From Streptomyces sp. M92 (GTDB taxonomy: Bacteria; Actinomycetota; Actinomycetes; Streptomycetales; Streptomycetaceae): a stretch of 64,000 nucleotides of DNA. The DNA lies in assembly GCF_028473745.1 (NCBI RefSeq), contig NZ_CP101137.1, positions 6,510,001 through 6,574,000 on the forward strand, read 5' to 3'. This document shows positions 1-8,399 of this stretch, one piece after another (the stretch's first letter is position 1; each line of letters opens with the position of its first letter). The position numbers were made by a program, and so were the translations under genes. Under the pieces are notes generated by a model. That model was not told the DNA's origin, made no database searches, and was given only the letters and a program-made list of their open reading frames with translations.

Positions 1-145
1 CACCACGGAGCAGATCGAGGCGCTCAAGGAGGAGCGACCGGAGTGGCTGGAGCGGGAGCGCGCCGTCCAGGCCGATGTGCGCAAGGAGGCGGCCCGGGTG
101 AAGAAGCTGCACGCCGAGCGCGCGGAGCGGGCCGCGCGGGACTGA
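1..145 (+). CDS. DUF5997 family protein, C-terminal end only
   Basis: The left edge cuts this gene. In the frame that closes with TGA at 143-145 the last 47 residues read as a Lys/Glu/Arg-rich helical tail (starting TTEQIEALKEERPEWLE). This resembles, from memory, the C-terminus of the actinobacterial DUF5997 proteins, small predicted DNA-associated proteins with no assigned function. No start codon or upstream context is visible. The next gene is convergent, with a 37-bp gap. The identification rests on a short tail and is moderate. Confidence 0.6.
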   Translation, partial: TTEQIEALKEERPEWLERERAVQADVRKEAARVKKLHAERAERAARD

Positions 146-182
146 CCGGCCGCCACGCCGGGTCAGCCTCGTTCGGTCCCGC

Positions 183-674
183 TCATCCCTCGGCCTCCTG
201 CTCCGTCACGCTCCACGCGTACTGCAGCCAGTCCGACACCACGACGGCACTGAGGCCGGCGGCCACCAGCCGGGCGGCCCTGGGTGCGACGGCGTAGGTG
301 CCGACCAGCCCGCCGGCCACCCAGGTGGACGCGCAGAACGGACAGGAGACCAGATCGCCGACGGCACGCCGCAGGCCCTTGCCGCGCGGGGCGTCCATCA
401 CCTCACTGGCCTCGCCCTCGCGCTCACGCCGGGTGAACGGCGCCCGCAGGAAGCTGGTGACCTTGTCCTTGGTCAGCAGCCGGGACACCTTGAACGTCGC
501 CGCCCCCAGCATGGCCACGTCCCAGGCGGGGACGGTGTCGGGCAGTCGCAGCCCGCGGCGCCACGCCGTCACGGCGAAAACCCCGGCCCCCGCCGCGAAG
601 GTCGTCGTAAGGGCCGCGTATCCCCCGAGCGGGGTGTCCTCCCCGCCGTCGTAGTGCCGTTCACCGTCCGTCAT
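183..674 (-). CDS. DUF1360 domain membrane protein
   Basis: A 163-residue protein with two hydrophobic segments, near residues 18-38 and 125-147, and the motif SCPFCASTW (about residues 110-118), typical of DUF1360 proteins. These are small membrane proteins of unknown role found in Bacillus and actinomycetes. The start at 674 has an excellent ribosome site (AAGGAGG just upstream). It overlaps the stop of the preceding DUF2267 gene by 14 bp, so the two are probably translationally coupled. The two Cys could bind a metal or form a disulfide; that is inference. No function can be assigned. Confidence 0.8.
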   Translation of the reverse strand: MTDGERHYDGGEDTPLGGYAALTTTFAAGAGVFAVTAWRRGLRLPDTVPAWDVAMLGAATFKVSRLLTKDKVTSFLRAPFTRREREGEASEVMDAPRGKGLRRAVGDLVSCPFCASTWVAGGLVGTYAVAPRAARLVAAGLSAVVVSDWLQYAWSVTEQEAEG

Positions 675-1071
675 GGGTACCTCCTTGGGAACCGCCCCTT
701 CGGCCGAAGAGGTCGGCGCAGTCCTCGGGCAGCTGGGCGAGGAGGTGCTCTACGCGGTCGCCGGGCACCGCTTCGCCGAGGGTGGAGAGCACGGCGCCCG
801 CGTCCCATTCCGCGGTGCGTGGCCGGGCGCCGGTCTGCTGGGCCACACGCCGCAGGAACTCCTCGCGGCCGAACGTCTCGGGACGCCCCCGTTCCAGGCG
901 CAGCGCCTCGTCCAGGGGTGCGGGCAGGTCGGGGGCGAGGCTCGCGGCCTCCTCCGGCCCGATGCGGGAGGCGACCACCCACAGGACCGCAGTACTGACC
1001 TGCTCGGCCTCGTCCGCGCTGTGGTACTCACCGCGGTCGCGGACCAGGGTCAGGAATTCGTCGAGCCGCAC
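661..1071 (-). CDS. DUF2267 domain protein
   Basis: A 136-residue protein beginning VRLDEFLTLVRD and containing the repeated alpha-helical pattern of DUF2267 (an LPxDLAxLL-like turn appears as DCADLFGRRG near the C-terminus). I chose the GTG at 1071 because GAGGAGG lies just upstream; the longer open frame to 1176 adds only an Arg/Thr/Pro-rich, uncharacteristic segment. It is the first gene of a two-gene unit with the DUF1360 membrane protein. The biochemical role of DUF2267 proteins is not known; in actinomycetes they often sit near stress or envelope genes. Confidence 0.75.
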   Translation of the reverse strand: MRLDEFLTLVRDRGEYHSADEAEQVSTAVLWVVASRIGPEEAASLAPDLPAPLDEALRLERGRPETFGREEFLRRVAQQTGARPRTAEWDAGAVLSTLGEAVPGDRVEHLLAQLPEDCADLFGRRGGSQGGTHDGR

Positions 1072-1172
1072 GGCGTCGCCTCCTCGGCCGGTTCTCGCCG
1101 TCGGCCGGGTGCCCCGCGGCTGGACGGAGAAACGGGTGCGCGTTCGCGGCCGGGTTCCCTCCGCGGGGCCCC

Positions 1173-2498
1173 TCACGGCCGGGCGCGTTCGGCTTCGGCT
1201 TCGGCTTCGGCTTCGGCTTCGGCTTCGGCTTCGGCTTCGGCTTCGGCTTCGGCTTCGGCTTCGGCTTCGGCTTCGGCTTCGGCTTCGGCTTCGACTTCGA
1301 CTTCGGCGAGTATCCGGGTCAGGGCGTCGTTCGTGAACAGCGCGTGTCCGGTGGCGATCCGCTGCCGCCGGGCCGGGCCGGACGTGGTGAGTCGGCGCAG
1401 TGCGCCGAGCAGCGCGGTGTCGTCCTCGGCGACCTCCGACACACCCAGCGCGGCCATCCGCCGGACCCCGTCCGCGCCGTGCCCGGGGATCGGACGGTGC
1501 CCGACGACCGGCAGCCCGGCGGCGAGCGCCTGTACGGCGGTCTGGCCGGCGGCGTTGTCAACGAGGGCGCCCGCCGCGTGCAGCAGGCCGGGCATGTCCG
1601 TCACCCAGCCCAGCGCGAGCACGCCGGGTGTGCCGGACAGGCCGCGGCGCAGCCGCTCGTTGTCCCCGCAGAGCACGACCGGCAGGAACCCGTTCCCCGC
1701 CAGGAGCCGGACGGTGGCGTCCAGGCGGGATCCCACTCCCCAGGCGCCCGCGGAGAGCACCACGGCGGGCCGCCCGGGCGCCAGCCGGTAGAAACGCTCC
1801 CGCCACCCGTCGGCGCCGGGCGCGTCGGCGAAGAACTCCGGGGCGACGACGGGACCGCACGTCTGCGCGGGGGTGCCGGTACTCTCCCGCACCTCGCGCG
1901 CCGCGTCCTCCGTCAGGCACAGGCAGCGGTCGTTGCCCGGGTGGAGCCACTGCCGGTGGATCGCGAAGTCGATGACGAGGACCACGCTGGGCACGGACAG
2001 CAGCCCTCGGGCGCGGAGGTGGCCGGTGAGCTGGGCGCCGAGGTGGAAGACGGGGACGACCACATCGGCGCCCGAACGTTCGGCCAGCTCCCGCAGCCGG
2101 CCGGCGGCGAGTCGGGCCAGGGGGGTCCCGCTGGGGCGGTGTCCGCTGCCGGGGCGCAGGAAGAAGCGGTAGAGGGCGGCGTACGCCCAGGGAAAGTGGC
2201 GCACCGACCCCCGGTAGAAATGCCGCAGCGCGGTGCCCAGGCCGTACGGCAGCAGCGCGAGGACGTCGACGATCCAGGCGTCGCCGCCGCGTTCCCGGGC
2301 CCGGCGGGCCAGTTCCGCGGCGACCGTGTCGTGCCCGGCGCCCATGCTCGCGCTGACCACGAGCACCCGCCCGCCTCCCCGCGGCGGGCGCGCGGAGGCG
2401 GGCCGGCGGGTCTTTGGCGAACGGTGGGCGAGCACGGCCCTCCAGTTACCCGCCCGCCATCTTCCAAACCACCGCACAAGCGGGTGTTTCGGGCGCAT
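1173..2498 (-). CDS. MGDG-synthase-like glycosyltransferase with Glu-Ala repeat tail
   Basis: About 441 residues. After a basic N-terminus comes SASMGAGHDTVAAEL, the glycine-rich loop of the MGDG synthase/MurG-like (GT28-type) fold. The C-terminal half has the nucleotide-sugar binding pattern (GWVTDMPGLLHAAGALVDNAAGQT, then AGLPVVGHRPIPGHG). It probably transfers a sugar from a UDP- or GDP-sugar to a lipid or polyprenyl acceptor at the membrane; donor and acceptor are unknown. The last ~45 residues are an almost pure Glu-Ala repeat encoded by a hexanucleotide array (listed separately). ATG 2498 or GTG 2501 could be the start; GGAG is better spaced for 2501. The open frame runs on to 3611, but that part is antisense to the SDR gene and looks like a shadow. 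Confidence 0.82.
   Translation of the reverse strand: MRPKHPLVRWFGRWRAGNWRAVLAHRSPKTRRPASARPPRGGGRVLVVSASMGAGHDTVAAELARRARERGGDAWIVDVLALLPYGLGTALRHFYRGSVRHFPWAYAALYRFFLRPGSGHRPSGTPLARLAAGRLRELAERSGADVVVPVFHLGAQLTGHLRARGLLSVPSVVLVIDFAIHRQWLHPGNDRCLCLTEDAAREVRESTGTPAQTCGPVVAPEFFADAPGADGWRERFYRLAPGRPAVVLSAGAWGVGSRLDATVRLLAGNGFLPVVLCGDNERLRRGLSGTPGVLALGWVTDMPGLLHAAGALVDNAAGQTAVQALAAGLPVVGHRPIPGHGADGVRRMAALGVSEVAEDDTALLGALRRLTTSGPARRQRIATGHALFTNDALTRILAEVEVEAEAEAEAEAEAEAEAEAEAEAEAEAEAEAEAEAERARP
1188..1307. repeat. TTCGGC hexanucleotide array (20 units)
   Basis: Twenty head-to-tail 6-bp units: 17 perfect TTCGGC copies (1188-1289), two TTCGAC variants and a final TTCGGC. Read on the minus strand each unit encodes Ala-Glu or, in the variants, Val-Glu, giving the acidic tail of the glycosyltransferase. 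Because the unit is two codons long, copy-number change would lengthen or shorten the tail without shifting the frame. Confidence 0.98.
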
Positions 2499-2597
2499 CA
2501 CCAGGGATACTCCGTGACCGCCCGACCGGCCGGACAGCCGAGCCCGACAGCTCGGCCGGCCGGGTTCAGGCGTCCGCCCCGAGCCAAGGTGGTCCTC

Positions 2598-3452
2598 ATG
2601 GCCCATGCGTTCTCCCGCTCCCGGCCGGTTGCCGGGGAGCAGGTCGTCGCGCCCGACGCGGACCGCGCCAGGCCCCGACGGGAGCCCGTCGGCGGGCGGG
2701 GGCCGCGGACGCGCACGGCGCTTGTGACGGGTGCGTCCTCCGGCATCGGCGCGGCCGTCGCACGCCGGCTGAGCGACGAGGGCGGCTGGCGGCTGGTACT
2801 CAGCGGGCGTGACCCGTCGCGGCTGCGTGAGGTCGCCGAGGACGCCTCGGCGACCGCCTTCGCAGCGGATCTCACCCTGCCGGGTGCGGACCGGCAGCTC
2901 GCCGACTTCACGCTGGCCACGGTGGGGCCGGTGGACCTGCTGGTGGCCGGTGCAGGGGTCGGCTGGGCCGGAGAGTTCCTGGACATGCCCGTGCACGCCA
3001 TCGACGAGGTGCTCGCCGTCAACGTGCCCGCCACGCTGCGGCTGGTGCGGCTGGTGCTGCCGGGCATGGTGGCGGCCGGGTCGGGCCGCGTGGTGCTCAT
3101 CGGGTCGCTGGCGGGCAGTGTGGCGGTGCGCGACGAGGCCGTGTACTCGGCCGCCAAGGCCGCGATCGGCGGCTTCGCGGACGCCCTGCGCTACGAACTC
3201 CGGGGCACCGGTGTGGGGGTGACTCATCTGGTGCCCGGTGTGGTCGACACCCCGTTCTTCGAGCGGCGGGGAACTCCCTACCGGCGGTCCCGGCCGCGTC
3301 CGGTGCCGCCCGAACGGGTGGCCGAGGCGGTGCGAACGGCGGTGGCGCGGGGCCGGGACGAGGTGTACGTGCCCGGCTGGCTGCGGCTGCCGTGCCGGGT
3401 GCGGGGCGCGGCGCCGGGGCTGTACCGGCGGCTGGCCGCACGGTTCGGATGA
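2598..3452 (+). CDS. Short-chain dehydrogenase/reductase (SDR)
   Basis: A 284-residue classical SDR. After a ~38-residue basic leader the Rossmann motif TGASSGIG follows, then the catalytic YSAAK (Tyr-x3-Lys) with a Ser in the preceding IGSLAGS strand, and the PG motif of the C-terminal half (VPGVVDTPFF). It should be a cytoplasmic NAD(P)(H)-dependent oxidoreductase of unknown substrate. I chose ATG 2598, about 40 residues before the fold; earlier in-frame codons would run into antisense of the glycosyltransferase. The leader is longer than usual, so a later start is possible. It is divergent from the glycosyltransferase and 43 bp upstream of a membrane protein gene. Confidence 0.85.
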   Translation: MAHAFSRSRPVAGEQVVAPDADRARPRREPVGGRGPRTRTALVTGASSGIGAAVARRLSDEGGWRLVLSGRDPSRLREVAEDASATAFAADLTLPGADRQLADFTLATVGPVDLLVAGAGVGWAGEFLDMPVHAIDEVLAVNVPATLRLVRLVLPGMVAAGSGRVVLIGSLAGSVAVRDEAVYSAAKAAIGGFADALRYELRGTGVGVTHLVPGVVDTPFFERRGTPYRRSRPRPVPPERVAEAVRTAVARGRDEVYVPGWLRLPCRVRGAAPGLYRRLAARFG

Positions 3453-3495
3453 CGTGCGGTGAGGACCGGTTCCGGATGAGCGGGCGTGCGCGGCG

Positions 3496-4452
3496 GTGAG
3501 TGCCCTCACCGTCGTCCTGGCCTTGTTCGCCGCGTTGTCCAACGCGGCGGCGTCGGTGCTGCAGCGCCGGGCCGCGGCACAGGACGAGGACCGGGCGGGC
3601 GCCCGGCACACGGTGGTGCGCTCGCTGCTGCGGCTGGTGCGTGACCGCTACTGGGTGGGCGGAGCGCTGCTGCTGGCGCTGACGACCGTGCTCCAGGGGG
3701 CCGCGCTGGCGGTGGGCAGTCTGGCGGTCGTACAGCCGCTGATGGCGAGTGAGCTGCTGTTCACCCTGATGGTGGGCAGTCTGGTCTTCCACCGGCGTCC
3801 CGACCCGCGGACCTGGCTGGCGTTCGTGGCGCTGGCCGTGGGGCTCGCCCTGTTCCTGGGCGCCGCCGCGCCTTCGGCCGGTCACGACACCGCCGACTCC
3901 GGCCGGTGGGGCTGGGCGGGCCTGGCGCTGTTCGTCGTGGTGACGGCCCTGGCCTCGGTCGGCAGCCTGGTGCGGGGCGCGCCCCGGGCCGCGCTGTTCG
4001 GGTCGGCGTCGGCCGTGGCGTTCGGCGGTACGGCGGCGCTGCTGAAGGAGGTCACCGGGCGGCTTCCGCAAGGGGTGGGCGCGGTGCTGGCGCAGTGGCC
4101 GGTGTACGCCACGGGCGTGGTCGGCGTGATCAGCTTCCTGCTGCTGCAGAGCGCGCTGCGGGCGGGGACCCTCGCGGCGTCCCAGCCGGCGCTGACCCTG
4201 GGCGATGCGCTGACCAGCGTGGCCCTGGGCTGGGCGTTGTTCGGCGAGGAGATCGCGCTCGGGGTGCGGGTGCTGCCCGAGCTGGTCGGCGTGGCGCTGA
4301 TCGGTCTCGGCAGCGTGGGGCTGGCGCGGGCTCCGTCGGTGCACGGCGCCTGGGACACGGCGCCCGCGGCGCGGGACGGGCCCGGGTCGGGCCGGCGGGG
4401 GCAGGAACGCCGGGGGCAAGGGCGGCGGGGGCAAGGGCGGCGGGAGACGTGA
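3496..4452 (+). CDS. DMT/EamA-like multi-pass membrane transporter
   Basis: A 318-residue, very hydrophobic protein with about nine to ten predicted membrane segments arranged as two similar halves, as in the drug/metabolite transporter superfamily. Recognisable segments are LTVVLALFAALSNAAASVL at the N-terminus and the LVVQPLMASELLF-like stretch near residue 78. The C-terminus ends in a hydrophilic Gly/Arg/Gln repeat (RRGQERRGQGRRGQGRRET) that is not part of the family. The substrate is unknown; NIPA-like members of this fold are proposed magnesium or metabolite carriers. Starts with GTG 3496 and weak ribosome binding. It lies between the SDR and the polysaccharide deacetylase on the same strand. 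Confidence 0.78.
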   Translation: MSALTVVLALFAALSNAAASVLQRRAAAQDEDRAGARHTVVRSLLRLVRDRYWVGGALLLALTTVLQGAALAVGSLAVVQPLMASELLFTLMVGSLVFHRRPDPRTWLAFVALAVGLALFLGAAAPSAGHDTADSGRWGWAGLALFVVVTALASVGSLVRGAPRAALFGSASAVAFGGTAALLKEVTGRLPQGVGAVLAQWPVYATGVVGVISFLLLQSALRAGTLAASQPALTLGDALTSVALGWALFGEEIALGVRVLPELVGVALIGLGSVGLARAPSVHGAWDTAPAARDGPGSGRRGQERRGQGRRGQGRRET

Positions 4453-4509
4453 GCGGGGGCGTCACCGGCCGTCGACGAAGGCGGAGGGGACTCGGACAGG
4501 AGCGGACAC

Positions 4510-5328
4510 ATGCGTGAGGGCTTTCGTGCCGGACCGGCGGTGTGCGCCGTCGCTCCGGCCGTCGCCGCGCTGGCCCATATCGGTCCCGCCGCGACCTGGC
4601 TGCCCGGGTTGCGCCGGTGGCGGTTCCCCGGACTGGCCGGATTGGGCCGCCCCGACCACGTCGCCCTCACCTTCGACGACGGCCCCGGACCGGTGTCCAC
4701 GCCGCACTTCCTCGACGTACTGGACGGGCTCGGGGTACGGGCGACGTTCTTCGTCCTGGGCGAGAACGTCGTACGCCACCGTGCTCAGGCCCGCGAGCTG
4801 GCCCGGCGGGGGCACGAGATCGCCGTCCACGGCTGGACGCACGACCGCCCCTGGCTGCCGTCACCGGCGCGGGACGCGCGTGAGCTGGCACGGACCGTCC
4901 GTGCGGTGCGCGAGGTGACCGGGCAGGCCCCGCTCTGGTACCGCCCGCCCTACGGCATCCTCACCTCCGGCCGCTGGGCCGCGGCCCGCCGGGCCGGGCT
5001 GCGGCCGGTGCTGTGGACGGCGTGGGGCAAGGACTGGCGGCGGGACGCCACGTCCGCCTCGGTCCGGGCCACCGTGGCCGCGGACCTGCGCGGCGGCGGC
5101 ACCGTCCTCCTGCACGACACCGACCATGCGTCCGCCCCCGGCAGCTGGCGGGCCGCCCTGGCGGCGCTGCCCGGCATCGTGCGCGACTGCCGGGAGGCCG
5201 GGCTGGAGGTCGGGCCGCTGCTGGAGCACGGGACGGCCGGTGCGGCCGGCCACCGGGAGGCGGGACGGCGCGTACCGGGGACTCCGGGGACCGCTCCGTT
5301 TCGGTCACCGGCGCCGGGACAGCCGTAG
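4510..5328 (+). CDS. Polysaccharide deacetylase (NodB homology, CE4)
   Basis: A 272-residue protein with the complete CE4 signature: TFDDGP (motif 1, general base and metal Asp), HGWTH (motif 2, the H-x3-H metal ligands), RPPYG (motif 3) and a late LHD (LLHDTDHAS). It should remove N- or O-acetyl groups from an envelope or extracellular polysaccharide, using a divalent metal. The N-terminal hydrophobic stretch (AVCAVAPAVAALAHIGPAATWL) could be a membrane anchor or uncleaved signal. AGGAG lies 8 nt before the ATG. Only 4 bp separate it from the GH15 gene, so both are probably one transcript and may act on the same glycan. Confidence 0.9.
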   Translation: MREGFRAGPAVCAVAPAVAALAHIGPAATWLPGLRRWRFPGLAGLGRPDHVALTFDDGPGPVSTPHFLDVLDGLGVRATFFVLGENVVRHRAQARELARRGHEIAVHGWTHDRPWLPSPARDARELARTVRAVREVTGQAPLWYRPPYGILTSGRWAAARRAGLRPVLWTAWGKDWRRDATSASVRATVAADLRGGGTVLLHDTDHASAPGSWRAALAALPGIVRDCREAGLEVGPLLEHGTAGAAGHREAGRRVPGTPGTAPFRSPAPGQP

Positions 5329-5332
5329 CGTC

Positions 5333-7102
5333 ATGAAGGACGACGATCTGCGCACGGTGCCCGACCTGTCGTGTCCTCCGTGGGTGCTGCGCGAGTACGC
5401 CGTGCTCGCCGACGGTGAGCGGGGGGCGGTCCTGGATCCCCGGGGCCGGATCGTGTGGCTGTGCGCCCCGCGCTGGCACGACGACGCGGTCTTCTCCGCG
5501 CTCGTCGGTGGTGCCGGGCACTTCACGGTGGAGCCGGCCGACCCGTGGCACGTCTGGGGCGGCTACTACGAGGAGGGCACGCTGATCCGGGTGAGCCGGT
5601 GGGTGACCTCGGAATGCGTGGTCGAATGCCGCGAGGCCCTGGCGCTGCCGGCCCGTACGGACCGGCTGGTGCTGCTGCGCCGGATGCGCGTGGAGCGGGG
5701 CGAGGCACGGCTGCGGCTGGACCTGGACCCGCGGCCGGGTTTCGGCGGCGTCCGGATGCGCGACCCGCGGCAGGAGGACGGGATCTGGACGGCCGGGGCG
5801 CAAGGGCTGCGGATGCGGCTCGCCGGGGCCCCGGAGGCCGTGTGGCGGGACGGTGCCGGACTGTGCGGCGAGTTCCGGCTGCGCGAGGGCGAAACCCACG
5901 ACCTGGTGCTGGAACTGGGCACCGGACGGGAGACGGGGCCGCTCGACGCCGATGCGCTGTGGCGGGCCACGGAGCGGGAGTGGCGGCGGGCCGTCCCGGA
6001 CTGCTCTCGGCTGATCGCGCCGCGCGACGCCCGGCACGCGTACGCCGTGCTGCGCGGGCTGACCAGCGTCTCCGGCGGCATGGTCGCCGCCGCCACCACG
6101 TCCCTGCCGGAGCGGGCCAACAGCGGGCGCAACTACGACTACCGCTACGCGTGGCTGCGCGACCAGTGCTACGCCGGACTGGCGGTCGCCGCGCACGGCC
6201 CGCATCCGCTGGTCGACGACGCCGTGCGCTTCGTCGCCGAACGCGTCCTCGAGGACGGCGACAAGGTCCGGCCCGCCTACACGGTCGACGGGCAGCCGGT
6301 CGGCGGCGAGCGCTCCCTGCGGCTGCCGGGCTACCCGGGCGGCACCGACCACGTCGGCAACGACGCGGGCGCCCAGTTCCAGCTCGACACCTTCGGTGAG
6401 GCGCTTCAGCTCTTCGCCGCGGCGGCCGGGCACGACCGGCTCACGGCGGACGCGGAGCGGGCCGCCGCCGTCGCCGTGGACGTCGTGGAGCGGCGGTGGC
6501 AGGCACCGGACGCCGGGCTGTGGGAGCTGGAGGACCGGTGGTGGACCCACTCGCGGCTGAGCGTGGTGTGCGGGCTGCGACGGATGGCGGAGGTGCTGCC
6601 CGGGAAGGCGGGGCGCCGCTGCGCCGGGCTCGCCGACACGGTGCTGCGGGAGACCCGGCGCCGGTGCCTGAACGCCGACGGCCGCTGGCGGCGGGCCGCC
6701 GACGACGACGGGCCGGAGGCCGCCCTGCTGGTGCCGATGGCCCGCGGCTGCGCGTTCGGGGACGACGGCGGCGCCGCCACCCGCGGGTACGTCGAGTCCC
6801 GGCTGGCCGAGGACGGCTACCTGTACCGCTTCGAACATCCCGGCGTGCCGCTCGGTGAGGCGGAGGGGGCGTTCCTGCTCTGCGGGTTCACCATGGCCCT
6901 CGCGACACACCGGGTCGGTGACCGGGACGGCGCGTTCCGCTGGTTCGAACGCACCCGGGCCGCGTGCGGACCGCCCGGCCTGTTCGCGGAGGAGTACGAC
7001 GTGCGCCAGCGGCAGCTGCGCGGCAACCTCCCGCAGGCCTTCGTGCACGCCATGATGCTGGAGTGCGCGGTGCGCCTGGCCGGCGAGTCGGCACTGCTCT
7101 GA
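5333..7102 (+). CDS. Glycoside hydrolase family 15 protein
   Basis: A 589-residue cytoplasmic-type GH15 protein: an N-terminal beta-sandwich domain (VPDLSCPPWVLREYAVLADGE onwards) followed by an (alpha/alpha)6 barrel with the motif NYDYRYAWLRDQCYAGL near residue 265, where the conserved YRYxWxRD lines the active site. GH15 enzymes are inverting exo-glucosidases (glucoamylase, glucodextranase, trehalase). Actinobacterial members of this shape are often alpha,alpha-trehalases, but the substrate cannot be fixed from sequence. No signal peptide is visible. No clear Shine-Dalgarno precedes ATG 5333, so translation is probably coupled to the deacetylase 4 bp upstream. Confidence 0.86.
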   Translation: MKDDDLRTVPDLSCPPWVLREYAVLADGERGAVLDPRGRIVWLCAPRWHDDAVFSALVGGAGHFTVEPADPWHVWGGYYEEGTLIRVSRWVTSECVVECREALALPARTDRLVLLRRMRVERGEARLRLDLDPRPGFGGVRMRDPRQEDGIWTAGAQGLRMRLAGAPEAVWRDGAGLCGEFRLREGETHDLVLELGTGRETGPLDADALWRATEREWRRAVPDCSRLIAPRDARHAYAVLRGLTSVSGGMVAAATTSLPERANSGRNYDYRYAWLRDQCYAGLAVAAHGPHPLVDDAVRFVAERVLEDGDKVRPAYTVDGQPVGGERSLRLPGYPGGTDHVGNDAGAQFQLDTFGEALQLFAAAAGHDRLTADAERAAAVAVDVVERRWQAPDAGLWELEDRWWTHSRLSVVCGLRRMAEVLPGKAGRRCAGLADTVLRETRRRCLNADGRWRRAADDDGPEAALLVPMARGCAFGDDGGAATRGYVESRLAEDGYLYRFEHPGVPLGEAEGAFLLCGFTMALATHRVGDRDGAFRWFERTRAACGPPGLFAEEYDVRQRQLRGNLPQAFVHAMMLECAVRLAGESALL

Positions 7103-7265
7103 GCCCGCGGCGCTCGGCACGGGCCTGCCGGGGGTCCGGCTCTCCCGCGCCGACGTGCACGGTCACCGCGCAGGCTCGGGCGGTCGACCGGCGCTTCGCG
7201 ACCGCGCCCCAGTGGGCCGACGCGCGAGGGGCTCCCGAGGCGACCGCCACCGCCACCCGCTCCCG
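7103..7265. other. Intergenic gap between convergent genes, no gene seen
   Basis: A 163-bp GC-rich gap between the convergent GH15 and XdhC genes. I see no small gene, RNA or unambiguous terminator hairpin in it. Confidence 0.6.
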
Positions 7266-8399
7266 TCAGGCCGCCGCCGCCCCGCTCAGCCCCCGGTGGA
7301 TGGGCGCCGCGCCGCCCGTCAGGGGCGCGCCGGTCCCGCCGTGCCGCAGCGCGACGATCTCCGCCGCGATGGAGAGCGCGGTCTCCTCGGGGGTGCGGGC
7401 TCCCAGGTCCAGGCCGATCGGTGAGCGCAGGCGGGCGAGCTCGCGCTCGGTCACGCCCGCCTCGCGCAGCCTCCGGTTCCGGTCCTCGTGGGTGCGGCGC
7501 GAGCCCATCGCCCCGACGAACGCGACCGGCAGCCGCAGGGCCTCCGTCAGCAGCGGCACGTCGAACTTGGCGTCGTGGGTGAGGACGCACAGCACCGTGC
7601 GTTCGTCGGTCGGGGTGCTCCGCAGGTAGCGGTGCGGCCAGTCGACCACGACCTCGTCGGCCTCGGGGAAGCGGGCGGGCGTGGCGAAGACGGGCCGGGC
7701 GTCGCACACGGTGACGTGGTGGCCGAGGAACTTGCCGGCCCGTACCAGCGCCGCCGCGAAGTCCACCGCCCCGAAGACGATCATGCGGGGCGGCGGCACC
7801 CTGGACTCGACGAGCAGTGTGAGGCCACCGGGGCAGTGCGAGCCGTCCTCCGAGAGGCCGACCGTGCCGGTCCGGCCGGCGTGCAGTAGCGCCCCGGCCT
7901 CGGCGACCGCCCTACGGTCCAGGTCGGGGTGGCCGCCGAGGCCGCCCTCGGACGAACCGTCGGCGCGGACCATCAGGGCATGGCCCAGGAGGCCGGACGG
8001 GCCCTCGACGACCCGGGCCAGGGCGGCGGTACCGCCCCGGGCGGCGGTGGACAGCGCCGCCCGGAACACCTCCCGCGCAGGCGCCTTCGCGCCCACCGGC
8101 GTGACCAACACGTCTATGACCCCGCCGCAGGTGAGGCCGACCGCGAAGGCGTCCTCGTCGCTGTAGCCGAAGCTCTCGCGCACCGCCTCCCCGCTGTTCA
8201 GGGCGGCGGCGCACAAGTCGTACACCGCGCCCTCCACGCAGCCGCCGGAGACGGAGCCGATCGCCGTGCCCTCGCTGTCGACGGCGAGAGCGGCGCCGGG
8301 CCCGCGCGGCGCGCTGCCCCCGACGGAGACGACCGTGGCGACGGCGAACTCCCGGCCCTCCTCCAGCCAGCCGTTCAGCTCGTCGGCGATGTCAAGCAT
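7266..8399 (-). CDS. XdhC/CoxI family molybdenum-hydroxylase accessory protein
   Basis: A 377-residue XdhC-type protein: an N-terminal XdhC domain (LDIADELNGWLEEGR, then GGSAPRGPGAAL and SGGCVEGAV) and a C-terminal Rossmann domain (MIVFGAVDFAAALVRAG). XdhC proteins bind the molybdenum cofactor, promote insertion of the terminal sulfido ligand and deliver the cofactor to the large subunit. I chose ATG 8399, which overlaps the end of the large-subunit gene by 8 bp; an upstream extension to 8537 is antisense-like and not family sequence. Being last in the operon fits its role as dedicated chaperone for the enzyme encoded just upstream. Confidence 0.9.
   Translation of the reverse strand: MLDIADELNGWLEEGREFAVATVVSVGGSAPRGPGAALAVDSEGTAIGSVSGGCVEGAVYDLCAAALNSGEAVRESFGYSDEDAFAVGLTCGGVIDVLVTPVGAKAPAREVFRAALSTAARGGTAALARVVEGPSGLLGHALMVRADGSSEGGLGGHPDLDRRAVAEAGALLHAGRTGTVGLSEDGSHCPGGLTLLVESRVPPPRMIVFGAVDFAAALVRAGKFLGHHVTVCDARPVFATPARFPEADEVVVDWPHRYLRSTPTDERTVLCVLTHDAKFDVPLLTEALRLPVAFVGAMGSRRTHEDRNRRLREAGVTERELARLRSPIGLDLGARTPEETALSIAAEIVALRHGGTGAPLTGGAAPIHRGLSGAAAA

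Noticed and set aside
1173..3611. The long 812-codon minus-strand frame as one gene.
   Set aside because: The part above 2498 is antisense to the SDR gene and has shadow-like sequence; only the glycosyltransferase portion has family motifs.
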